DNA of 46,824 nt, from contig JABDHJ010000008.1 in the NCBI GenBank assembly GCA_013285645.1, positions 61,833 to 108,656 on the forward strand, in the 5' to 3' direction. Under the pieces are notes generated by a model, which was not told the DNA's origin, did not search any database, and worked only from the letters and a program-made list of their open reading frames with translations. How positions within the stretch are numbered: the first letter of the stretch is position 1; each line of letters opens with the position of its first letter. This DNA is from Verrucomicrobiota bacterium (GTDB lineage Bacteria > Verrucomicrobiota > Verrucomicrobiia > Methylacidiphilales > UBA1321). The position numbers and the translations under genes were made by a program. Below, one piece after another: positions 8,287-15,649 of this stretch.

Positions 8287-9114
8287 ATGGCCAATATTCT
8301 CTCCATCGAAAAGCAGACGATTGTCATTCACGCTCTCGCGGAAGGTAATTCCATCCGCTCGATTGAGCGGATGACAAATATCCACCGAGACACGATCATG
8401 CGCCTTGGCTTGAAGGTCGGGGAGTCATGCGCTGGTCTCTTGGACGAAAAGATGCGCGGACTTACTCTCGAAAGCATCCAAGTCGATGAAATCTGGGGCT
8501 TTATCGGTAAGAAGAAAAAGAACGTGCGGCGCCGGGACTCGCGCGACCTCGGGGACGTCTGGACCTGGATCGCGTTGGATCGGAAGACGAAGCTCATTCC
8601 GTCCTTCATCGTCGGGAAGCGCGACTCCTACCACGCAAACGCCTTCATGTACGATCTCGCGGCCCGAGTGGTGAACAAGCCGCAAATCTCCTCCGATGCG
8701 CTCCATGCCTACGCCTCTGCGGTTGAGCGTGGATTCGGCTCCGATGTCGATTATGGTCAAATCGTAAAAACCTTTGCCTCTGACGAATCGGCTCCGCAGG
8801 GTAAGTACAGTCCCGCGGAGGTGGTTGCCGTGGATCGGGAAGTCATCGTGGGATCTCCCATCGAGTCCGAAATTTGCACCTCCCACATCGAGAAACAGAA
8901 TCACACGCTGCGGATGCACTGCCGCCGGTTGACCCGCCTTACGAACGCCTTCAGCAAGAAACTGGAGAACTTTAAGGCTGCCGTGGCCCTGAATTTCGCC
9001 TATTACAACTTCGTGAAGACTCACGGTGCTCTCCGCTGTACGCCAGCAATGGCGGCTGGCGTTCTCACCAGCGCCCTCAACATGCGTGACTTGGTGGAAA
9101 TGGCCCATGACTAA
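8287..9114 (+). CDS. IS1-family transposase, single-frame
   Basis: 275 residues. The N-terminal helix-turn-helix (IHALAEGNSIRSIERMTNIHRDTIMRL) is read through about residue 45. The DDE nuclease shows VDEIWGFIGKK (first Asp, about residue 70), then W-T-W-I-A-L-D-R-K-T-K, a second Asp near QISSDALHAY, and the late Glu in SHIEKQNHTLRMHCRRLTRL. The last is the IS1-type signature before TNAFSKK. Classical IS1 needs a -1 frameshift between two frames; here one continuous frame encodes everything, as in several archaeal and environmental IS1 members. It is intact, near the right transposon end, with perfect TIRs, so it is probably active. Its stop overlaps the next gene's start. Confidence 0.88.
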   Translation: MANILSIEKQTIVIHALAEGNSIRSIERMTNIHRDTIMRLGLKVGESCAGLLDEKMRGLTLESIQVDEIWGFIGKKKKNVRRRDSRDLGDVWTWIALDRKTKLIPSFIVGKRDSYHANAFMYDLAARVVNKPQISSDALHAYASAVERGFGSDVDYGQIVKTFASDESAPQGKYSPAEVVAVDREVIVGSPIESEICTSHIEKQNHTLRMHCRRLTRLTNAFSKKLENFKAAVALNFAYYNFVKTHGALRCTPAMAAGVLTSALNMRDLVEMAHD

Positions 9115-9412
9115 GATCAAGTACATCGGGCTCCTCGTGAAGGCCTTTGCGGACCTCCACGCTTGCAAGGCTGAGTACGTCGAAACGGTGCCTGTAATCG
9201 AACGCTTTCAGGGCAAGACAGTTTGGGAGGGGGAAGTGGAGGTCTTCACGCTGATCGACCATCCCAAGGCCAGCCGAGGTTACGCCTGGTCGTATGACAA
9301 GGCCAAAGGGAGCGAGATCGTGGCCGTCCTCGAATTGCCTCCAGTCATCTCCCCTAAGACCGCCGTCCAGGCTTCCATCGTTGGCAAACTTAAGGAGCAG
9401 GCGCGGAATTGA
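9107..9412 (+). CDS. Transposon accessory protein downstream of IS1-type transposase
   Basis: 101 residues. The ATG at 9107 overlaps the last codons of the transposase in another frame, implying translational coupling. Notable segments are EGEVEVFTLIDHPKASRGYAWSYD and AVLELPPVISPKTAVQASIVGKL. I have a recollection of similar short ORFs following IS1-like transposases in other bacteria, but no function is known to me. Coupling argues for a role in transposition (target choice, regulation or stoichiometry), which is inference. It ends 8 bases before the right-end dyad. Confidence 0.7.
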   Translation: MTKIKYIGLLVKAFADLHACKAEYVETVPVIERFQGKTVWEGEVEVFTLIDHPKASRGYAWSYDKAKGSEIVAVLELPPVISPKTAVQASIVGKLKEQARN

Positions 9413-9442
9413 CCTATCTGCTAAAGTAACTTTAGAAATCGA

Positions 9443-9463
9443 ATTTCAAATTAGGACACTACC
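9443..9463 (-). repeat. Right terminal inverted repeat of the transposon
   Basis: Exact 21-bp reverse complement of 6508-6528. It is followed by the second AAAATGCC copy at 9464-9471. Confidence 0.95.
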
Positions 9464-9518
9464 AAAATGCCTCGGAGCTTGCTCAGGGGTTCTTTACTGC
9501 GCAAAACTTGGAGTCTTG

Positions 9519-10232
9519 CTAGATATACCCATGCTCGATCAGGTCAGCCTGGAAAAAGTCGAAATCGTGGGTGCCGGTATCGGCTTTCCACTGGTCGATG
9601 CGGGTGGGATCGACCGGGATTTTCGCGAGCGGGAAACCGAGGTGTGCCTCTAATTGCTTCAGGGTCTCGTCCTGCTTTCGCACAAAATCCTCGAAGCGGA
9701 CGGTCATCCAGCGCTGGGGCTTGGGGGTCGCTTTGATGAGTTCCATCTGGTATTCCCAGCTAATGGCGCGGCGCAGACGGATGTCCTCGGTTTTATCGTA
9801 GGCGATACCGAAGTCCGCGAGATCGTCGGTGAGGTGGCCGCCGAGGATGCAATCGCGCGGATCGCGGATCCACTGGATGTAATGGATGTCGGGAAACATC
9901 CGCACGATCCACGGGAAGACGAGCGTGGTCTCCGGAATTTTCCAGCCCTTGCGTGGTGCATCACTCGACAACACGGATGCAAGGTACGACTCGATCAGGC
10001 GGGTGAACTCCGGGTCGATGGGCACGGTGTGCAGCTTCGAGAAATCCCAGCGATTTTGGCCAAGATATTCGACGTGTCGGGCCATGACGCGGCACGCTTC
10101 ATACATGTCCTCGGGCGGGACGAGGTCGCCGGATTTGTTGATCTCACCGCCCATGTAAACGCCGCTGGCGGTTAAGGTATGAGACATTGCCCGAGTGCCG
10201 GAATGTCCCCGGCCAATCACTGTGATCATCAT
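9519..10232 (-). CDS. Sulfotransferase-family protein
   Basis: 237 residues. A GRGHSGTR phosphosulfate-binding loop at residues 7-14 replaces the common PRSGST form. WIRDPRDCILGGH at residues 121-133 is the second PAPS-binding motif. MTVRFEDFVRKQDETLKQLEAHLGFPL near the C-terminus is the usual late helix region. The family transfers sulfate from PAPS to a hydroxyl; the acceptor here is unknown. It follows the sulfatase-like gene by 6 bp on the same strand, so the two are probably co-transcribed and act on the same material. It is slightly short for the family but complete at both ends. Start may be either of two adjacent ATGs. Confidence 0.8.
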   Translation of the reverse strand: MMITVIGRGHSGTRAMSHTLTASGVYMGGEINKSGDLVPPEDMYEACRVMARHVEYLGQNRWDFSKLHTVPIDPEFTRLIESYLASVLSSDAPRKGWKIPETTLVFPWIVRMFPDIHYIQWIRDPRDCILGGHLTDDLADFGIAYDKTEDIRLRRAISWEYQMELIKATPKPQRWMTVRFEDFVRKQDETLKQLEAHLGFPLAKIPVDPTRIDQWKADTGTHDFDFFQADLIEHGYI

Positions 10233-10238
10233 GGAATT

Positions 10239-11648
10239 TTAGAGTGTCTTCTGCCCGCGCTGCGTCTTGAGCTCTTTGGTTTGCAGCGATTTTGCGGCAC
10301 CGGGAGAACCGATGTGCATGCCATCGTAAGCCTCCTGCGAAGTCTTGAATGGACCCGTCCCCTTCCCGTGCCAGTTGAGATTGGTCAGCATGGGATTTTT
10401 ACGGCCGGTTTCCTTTTCGCGCTTCGCGATCCAAGCCTGCATCCGCGCCTCGAGCATGGCGACAATCTCCGGCTCTTTTTTCGCGAGGTTGACCGTTTCA
10501 CCCGGATCGCGAATCAAGTCATAGAGTTCCACCTCGGGCTTGAAATGGAAATCGGGCTCGAGCGCATGGATCAGTTTCCACTGCGGCGTCCGCCAGCCAT
10601 GTTTGCGCATCCAGGTGCACTCGGTGATATAGAATTCCGGCTCGGGCGCTCGCGACTGCCCCTTCATCAGCGGTGCCAAACTGCGTCCATCAAACTTGAT
10701 GCCGGGCTTGATGCCCATAAGATCGAGAATGGTCGGCGTCACGTCCTTCGTGACACAGATGTCACTAAAGCGCGTTTGAGCCGGCACTTTACCGGGCCAG
10801 ACAAAGACCAGCGGCACCGTGAGCGTGCATTCATAGAGACCGTGGTGATCGTAGTAGCATTCGTGCTCGTTGAGCGTCTCGCCGTGGTCGGAATCGATCA
10901 CCACCAGCGTCTCCTCTTCAATTCCAAGCTCGGCAATCTGGTCAAAAATATTCGCGATGGCGGCATCCATATAGGCGATGGCTCCATCATACTGGGCGTC
11001 GACATACTTCGTATCGGTGCAACCCGTCGGGAACCAACTGGCGAAATAATCGCAGAACGGTTTGAAGGTGAGCGCGGGATCGAGCGATCGGTTTTTCTTG
11101 TCGAGTTCGTTGCCAGAGTAAAACATCCGCTCAAACGGTAGCGGCGGCAGATAGGGCGAGTGCGGATCCATGTGACGCATGAAAAGGAAGAACGGCTTCT
11201 TCTCACCGGCCAGGCGTTTCAACTCCGGAAGCGCGACCGCGTTGAGATTCTCCGCCTTCGGACTGCGCCCCTTCTCCGACGAGCCCCAGCCCTCGAAATC
11301 GAGATACTTCTTGAAGCCGCGAGAAGCGGGATTGTGGCTGAAGCCAACACAGGTCGTGTTGTATCCGGCCTTGTCGAGAATTTCCGGCAACGTCTTGAGA
11401 TGCTTGCCGAGTCCGCCTTCGTGACGTAACGCCACGACATCCGTTCCAAAACAATCCATGCCGGTGAACATCGAACTGTAGCCCGGTGTCGTGGGAATGC
11501 TGGGGCTGAAAAGATTCTCGAACACCGCGCCCTTCGTCGCGTACTTATCGATGTGTGGCGTGGTCAACCGCGGATAGCCGTAGAGGCTCATGTGATCGCG
11601 GCGAAGACTGTCGATACCGATGAGAATGAGGTTGGGTTTTTTCTTCAT
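10239..11648 (-). CDS. Sulfatase-like alkaline-phosphatase-superfamily hydrolase lacking the FGly motif
   Basis: 469 residues from the ATG at 11648, which places PNLILIGIDSLRRDHMSLYG at the extreme N-terminus as in sulfatases; the longer open frame upstream overlaps the preceding gene. D13 and the later DSDHGETLNEH are metal ligands of the superfamily. Where sulfatases have C/S-x-P-x-R for formylglycine, this protein reads S50-I-P-T-T then PGYSSMFTG: no Cys and no Arg. A Thr nucleophile, as in phosphodiesterases of the same fold, is possible. No signal peptide is seen, so it may act in the cytoplasm. It lies between an oxidoreductase (19 bp upstream) and a sulfotransferase (6 bp downstream). 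Confidence 0.82.
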   Translation of the reverse strand: MKKKPNLILIGIDSLRRDHMSLYGYPRLTTPHIDKYATKGAVFENLFSPSIPTTPGYSSMFTGMDCFGTDVVALRHEGGLGKHLKTLPEILDKAGYNTTCVGFSHNPASRGFKKYLDFEGWGSSEKGRSPKAENLNAVALPELKRLAGEKKPFFLFMRHMDPHSPYLPPLPFERMFYSGNELDKKNRSLDPALTFKPFCDYFASWFPTGCTDTKYVDAQYDGAIAYMDAAIANIFDQIAELGIEEETLVVIDSDHGETLNEHECYYDHHGLYECTLTVPLVFVWPGKVPAQTRFSDICVTKDVTPTILDLMGIKPGIKFDGRSLAPLMKGQSRAPEPEFYITECTWMRKHGWRTPQWKLIHALEPDFHFKPEVELYDLIRDPGETVNLAKKEPEIVAMLEARMQAWIAKREKETGRKNPMLTNLNWHGKGTGPFKTSQEAYDGMHIGSPGAAKSLQTKELKTQRGQKTL

Positions 11649-11667
11649 GTGAGGATGGTTGATTGAG

Positions 11668-12699
11668 TTAAAGATTGATTCGTTTGCCTGCGGTCGAGGA
11701 CTCGTGGCTGGCGAGGATAAGGCGAAGCACGTCCCGCCCTTCGGCAGCGGTGGCAATCGGTGGACGACGGCCATGCAGAAATTCCGCCAAGGGCTCGGCC
11801 AGGGCCTTGATCCGCTCACCATGGTTCAACGGGGACGGAATCCCGCTGTCCGTCCATTCCTTGCCGTCACGCAAAGTCCACTTCAATCCCACGGCATCCT
11901 TCGACCGGGGAAAATTGCAGCTGGGGGCATCTCCGAAATTTTGGATGACACAGCCCTTCTCGCCGACGATCTCGGTCGTATTCTCCCCGGCTATAAGTGT
12001 GAACGAACTGGCCACCTCGACAAATGCGCCCTCAGCAGAACGAAATATCGCAATCCCGTTATCATCTGGAACTTTCGGATTCACGAGCGTGTCGATTTCC
12101 GCGTAAACGCTGCGCGGCCAGCCGAGAATCCAATAAATAAAATCAACCGCATGCGCCGCGTCATCGGCCCACATTCCGCGATTCAACTCAGGCTTCACGT
12201 GCCATGAACTATCGAACCCATCCCAGATATGAGTACTCAATCCGTGCCGACGGCGGACCATAAGTATCCGTCCAAGAACACCCTCTTCGATGAGCTGCTT
12301 CATTCGCAAATTCTGCGGGTCCACGCGCATTTGCCACGCCAGCGTGAAGGACACGCCGGTCTCTTCGACTGCGATAACCATCGCGTCGGCCTGCTCCATC
12401 GTGAGCGCCAGCGGTTTTTGAAGAACGATCTTTTTTCCGGCCCGCGCTGCGGCAATCGTCAAGTCAGCGTGCATCGACGTTTCAGCGCCAATAACGACTG
12501 CCTCAATCTCCGGTTGAGACAATATTTCGGCGAGATCACTAAAGGCACGGAGGCTTCGCTTCCCGGCGACCTCGGCAAGGCGCGCCGGATCGTGATCCCA
12601 GACAGATACGACCTCGATGCCAAGCTCGGGCCGGTCCCGCCAGACATCGCAATACATACCCACGTGTCCGTGGGCAATTCCAAGAATGGCAATTTTCAT
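11668..12699 (-). CDS. Gfo/Idh/MocA-family NAD(P)-dependent oxidoreductase
   Basis: 343 residues. The Rossmann start is degenerate (KIAILGIAHGHVGMY), followed by VVSVWDHDPARLAEVA and the family hallmark KKIVLQKPLALTMEQAD at residues 89-105. The EKP motif is thus changed to QKP, with Lys retained. The C-terminal half is the alpha/beta substrate domain, with MWADDAAHAVDFIYWILGWP supplying the usual catalytic-region Asp and His. Likely oxidises or reduces a sugar or inositol ring carbon. It sits in a five-gene run on the minus strand (14622 to 9519), 12 bp after the isomerase-like gene. Confidence 0.88.
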   Translation of the reverse strand: MKIAILGIAHGHVGMYCDVWRDRPELGIEVVSVWDHDPARLAEVAGKRSLRAFSDLAEILSQPEIEAVVIGAETSMHADLTIAAARAGKKIVLQKPLALTMEQADAMVIAVEETGVSFTLAWQMRVDPQNLRMKQLIEEGVLGRILMVRRRHGLSTHIWDGFDSSWHVKPELNRGMWADDAAHAVDFIYWILGWPRSVYAEIDTLVNPKVPDDNGIAIFRSAEGAFVEVASSFTLIAGENTTEIVGEKGCVIQNFGDAPSCNFPRSKDAVGLKWTLRDGKEWTDSGIPSPLNHGERIKALAEPLAEFLHGRRPPIATAAEGRDVLRLILASHESSTAGKRINL

Positions 12700-12711
12700 A
12701 TCAGGATTCGT

Positions 12712-13509
12712 CTAGCGATTTCCGCAGACCTGGAGGCAGGCCTGCATATGTCCTCGTGACTCGGCGGCAATGGCGACGCAACGCGCAACTTCGTAATCTT
12801 TCGCGCCAATGACTTCGAGGTCAATCGGACCCGTATAACCGTGCTCATGCAACACGCGAAGATAGCCGGGCAGATTGATATCGCCGCGCCCATTGGCCTG
12901 CATTTCCGGCGTGCCGGGATTCTGCTGACGACCTTTGCAATCGCGGATATGGACGTGTTTGATCCGATCCACAACTGCGGCCAGGGCTTCGACGGGATCT
13001 TCATCCGCGCGATGGATGTGGCTCGGGTCCATATCGAGGCCAAACGATTTTGACGTGATGGCCTTCAATGCGCGCAAAGTCGTGGACGTATTATAGATCG
13101 CCGCGCCAACGTGCGCCTTGACGCAAAGCGTCACGCCGTAGCTAGCCGCCATGTCGGCGAGCCTGCCCAGCGACTCGATCGATTGCTGCAAGGTCTCCTC
13201 ATCATCCTTCTTGCCGCCGGGACCGCAGTTGATAATCGGACACCCGATCTCAACCGCCGCTTGGAACGCCGCTTCCATTTTAGCCAGGTCTTGCGAGGTC
13301 TGCTCCATCGCCAGGATCGGCAGGTTATATTTCTGGGAGAGCTCGCGGATGGCCGGTGTGCATTCCTTCCAACGTTCCAGCACGAGATGCTGGCTCATGC
13401 CGTCGATGGCGGAAATTTCGATGCCGTCGTAACCACACGCGACAGTATATTTGAAGGCGGTTTCCATGTCGTGGCCGCCGAAGAGGACTGAGTTGACGCC
13501 AAGTTTCAT
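12712..13509 (-). CDS. Sugar phosphate isomerase/epimerase (xylose isomerase-like TIM barrel)
   Basis: 265 residues with a classical AP-endonuclease-2 type barrel. KLGVNSVLFGG begins the first strand; DGIEISAIDG, NCGPGG, FGLDMDPSHIHRADEDPVEAL, IKHVHIRDCKGR and GPIDLEVIGAKDYE give the Asp/His/Glu metal ligands expected in these enzymes. The family interconverts keto and aldo sugars or epimerises keto-inositols, often with Gfo/Idh/MocA dehydrogenases, as here. It is 3 bp downstream of one such dehydrogenase and 12 bp upstream of another, so the operon probably encodes an oxidation-isomerisation route for an unusual sugar. Confidence 0.87.
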   Translation of the reverse strand: MKLGVNSVLFGGHDMETAFKYTVACGYDGIEISAIDGMSQHLVLERWKECTPAIRELSQKYNLPILAMEQTSQDLAKMEAAFQAAVEIGCPIINCGPGGKKDDEETLQQSIESLGRLADMAASYGVTLCVKAHVGAAIYNTSTTLRALKAITSKSFGLDMDPSHIHRADEDPVEALAAVVDRIKHVHIRDCKGRQQNPGTPEMQANGRGDINLPGYLRVLHEHGYTGPIDLEVIGAKDYEVARCVAIAAESRGHMQACLQVCGNR

Positions 13510-13512
13510 AAT

Positions 13513-14622
13513 TTAAAAATCACGGGGATGACGATTGAGCGAAGGCAGTGCATGAGGACGAACGAGGATGCCTCCCTGCTCGTAGGACTCGATGGCGGCG
13601 AAGGTGTATTCGAGCGTCGCCAAGGCATCGCGACCCGAAGCACGGAGCTTATGTTTCGGCACGTTATTGGTCACGTCCTCGAGGTAAGCATGGATACGCG
13701 CACCGAAGGTGATGTTGAAGTCCTTGAGGCCGGTATCGGTGACAATCGGCTTCGGTTGCTCGCCCAAGCCAAGTTTTTCTCCGGGCGCAGGCGTCGGATA
13801 ATAGGTCAATTTTTCGACGCAATTCTCGATACAGAACGTACCCTTGGTTCCTCCGACTTCGATACTCCACCAGCCGCCCAATCCCATCGTGGCATCACCA
13901 CGTTGGCTGAACATATAACCGATGGCGCCGTTCTCAAAGCGGACGTGAATGCTCGCGATGGAAACCATCAGATCATTCGCATGCCGACGATAACTGGGCT
14001 TGTCCATGAACGCCTGAAGATGCGTGATGTCGCCGCAAAAATGGCGCATCAGCCCGAAAGGATGGGCGAGGAACGCCTTGAGGTGGGCATAGGGAAAACC
14101 GTCGAAGTTAGGTCCGCCGCCGGGATTGTAACCGGCCTCCCCTCCGATAAATCCCATCCGCTGGAGACAATAGACCTGTTCACCGATCTTGCCATCGGCC
14201 ATGAGTTGCTTGGCATCGCGGGCGACATCCGTGAAATAATGATTCAGGTTACACCCGAGATAGAGGTCCTTTTCCGCCGCGAGCTTCACCATCTCGCGCG
14301 CTTCGTTGATATCGTTGGAAATCGGTTTCTCGACCAAAACGTGCTTGCCCGCGTTAAGCGCGATCATCGTCGGCTCGAAATGCCAGCTGCCATTCTCACT
14401 GCCTCCAGTGGAAACATCCACGATGTCGAGTTCGGGATGCGCGTCGAGCATGTCCGTGAGTTTGTAGTAAGCCTTGACGTTGTGCTTCGCGGCAAGCTCG
14501 TCCGCGCGGCTCTTGATCACATCGCAAACCGCGACGAGTTGAGCGAGCGGATCGGTTGAATAACTGTTCGCGTGGTTTTGGCCGATTCCCTTCAGCCCCA
14601 CTAGTCCTACTTTTAAAGCCAT
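13513..14622 (-). CDS. Gfo/Idh/MocA-family NAD(P)-dependent oxidoreductase
   Basis: 369 residues. KVGLVGLKGIGQNHANSY is the nucleotide-binding start; HVLVEKPISNDINEAREMV carries the canonical EKP at about residues 97-99. GGGPNFDGFPYAHLKAFLAHPFGLMRHFCGD contributes the substrate-side His. The protein is first in the minus-strand operon and lies back to back with the AraC gene, whose product probably controls it. It resembles the oxidoreductase at 15650-16651 in the GIGNRHA/GIGQNHA start, the STGGSENGSWHFEPTM/ATGGYEYGSDHYEPTM stretch and EKPISND, suggesting paralogues. Confidence 0.9.
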   Translation of the reverse strand: MALKVGLVGLKGIGQNHANSYSTDPLAQLVAVCDVIKSRADELAAKHNVKAYYKLTDMLDAHPELDIVDVSTGGSENGSWHFEPTMIALNAGKHVLVEKPISNDINEAREMVKLAAEKDLYLGCNLNHYFTDVARDAKQLMADGKIGEQVYCLQRMGFIGGEAGYNPGGGPNFDGFPYAHLKAFLAHPFGLMRHFCGDITHLQAFMDKPSYRRHANDLMVSIASIHVRFENGAIGYMFSQRGDATMGLGGWWSIEVGGTKGTFCIENCVEKLTYYPTPAPGEKLGLGEQPKPIVTDTGLKDFNITFGARIHAYLEDVTNNVPKHKLRASGRDALATLEYTFAAIESYEQGGILVRPHALPSLNRHPRDF

Positions 14623-14717
14623 GGTGATGTCCTCATTTGATGACGCGGACTGTATCCAAAACCGTAATGTGCGTCCTTGACGATCCTGTCAAATATCTGG
14701 ACGATCCTCCCACAGGC

Positions 14718-15590
14718 ATGAAGCCCATTCTCAAGCTCAAGGTATCGGATCATTTTCCCGATCCCAACTTTCGTCTCCATGTGATCCGGGTTTCGCCCCA
14801 CCACACATCCCAACACCAGCATACCCATGACTTTGAGGAGTTGGTGCTTATCCTCGATGGCCACGGCAAACACCAGGTTGGCGAGGAGGTCTACGACATC
14901 AGCGCAGGGGATGTCTTTGTTATGCTGGGCAACATGAGTCATTGCTATCCGGAAGCGAGCCAGCTCTCGCTCATCAATTTACTGTACGATACTTCCAACC
15001 TGCGTTTACCGCGCGCGGACCTCGGCGCGTTGCCCGGTTACCATGCGATCTTCCAAGTTGAGCCGCGACTCCGGCAACAACAGCGCTTCCAGAATCGGCT
15101 CAAGCTCGACATGGCGGAACTTGGCCGGCTGGCCGGAATGATCGCGGAAATTGAAGCGGAGTTGCGCACGAAAGCGCCCGGCTCGCACTTTCTCGCGACG
15201 GCACATTTCATGCGAGTCGTTGGATTGCTCGCCCGGGCCTACACAAAAATGCCAGTCGGGATGGAAAAGCCGCTCCATCAAATCAGCGAATTACTCGGCT
15301 ATCTGGAACAACACTACGCCGAGCCGTTGACGATCGATGATCTGACGAAAAAAGCACGCATGTCGCAGAGCACGCTCTTTCGTGTCTTTCGCCACATCAT
15401 GGGGCGTTCTCCCATGGATTATCTCATCCAATTGAGAGTAGGCAAAGCCGCCCAGATTTTGCGTCGCGAACCGCTGAGAATCTCAGAAGTAAGCGAAGCA
15501 GTCGGCTTCAGCGACAGCAATTATTTCTCGCGCCAATTCCACCAGGTCATGGGCGTAAGCCCGCGCGAGTATCGGCTTCGTTCGCGGTAG
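14718..15590 (+). CDS. AraC-family transcriptional regulator with cupin sensor domain
   Basis: 290 residues from the ATG at 14718. In-frame ATGs at 14667 and 14637 would give 307 or 317, but the longest leaves only 14 bp to the divergent gene and no room for promoters. Residues 15-90 form a cupin (HQHTHDFEELVLILDGHGKH, then DISAGDVFVMLGNMSHCY) with sugar-sensing geometry. Residues 190-290 hold two helix-turn-helices: PLTIDDLTKKARMSQSTLFRVFRHIMG and LRISEVSEAVGFSDSNYFSRQF, ending HQVMGVSPREYR. It is divergent from the sugar operon and likely activates it. Its leader contains a 15-bp word also found before the aldo/keto reductase at 37510. Confidence 0.88.
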   Translation: MKPILKLKVSDHFPDPNFRLHVIRVSPHHTSQHQHTHDFEELVLILDGHGKHQVGEEVYDISAGDVFVMLGNMSHCYPEASQLSLINLLYDTSNLRLPRADLGALPGYHAIFQVEPRLRQQQRFQNRLKLDMAELGRLAGMIAEIEAELRTKAPGSHFLATAHFMRVVGLLARAYTKMPVGMEKPLHQISELLGYLEQHYAEPLTIDDLTKKARMSQSTLFRVFRHIMGRSPMDYLIQLRVGKAAQILRREPLRISEVSEAVGFSDSNYFSRQFHQVMGVSPREYRLRSR

Positions 15591-15600
15591 ATCTTCTTCC

Positions 15601-15630
15601 CTCGTTCCCAAACTCCATTTGGGAACGAGG
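15601..15630. repeat. REP hairpin, acting as shared terminator
   Basis: CTCGTTCCCAAA then CTCCA then TTTGGGAACGAG: a palindromic REP unit between two convergent genes, so it could end both transcripts. It is identical, in reverse orientation, to the copy at 41930-41958. Confidence 0.85.
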
Positions 15631-15649
15631 GAAATCGTAAGACTCTAAA

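Larger units (their letters stand above)
6508..9463 (+). mobile_element. IS1-family cargo transposon, 2956 bp, with 21-bp TIRs
   Basis: Both ends are perfect 21-bp terminal inverted repeats: 6508-6528 begins GGTAGTGTCC, and 9443-9463 is its exact reverse complement. They are flanked by an 8-bp direct duplication AAAATGCC (6500-6507 and 9464-9471), the size range expected for IS1-type elements. Just inside the left end is a CAGTC-TTCG-GACTG hairpin (6529-6542), and just inside the right end a CTAAAGT-A-ACTTTAG dyad (9421-9435). Both could stop read-through transcription. The transposase and its small partner occupy the right third. The left 1.7 kb holds a secreted protein, an Xre-type regulator, a winged-helix-like protein and a tRNA/tmRNA-like 3' end. 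The perfect ends and duplication suggest recent insertion. Confidence 0.92.

Noticed and set aside
8287..9114. Programmed -1 frameshift as in classical IS1
   Set aside because: A single continuous frame carries both the helix-turn-helix and the full DDE domain.
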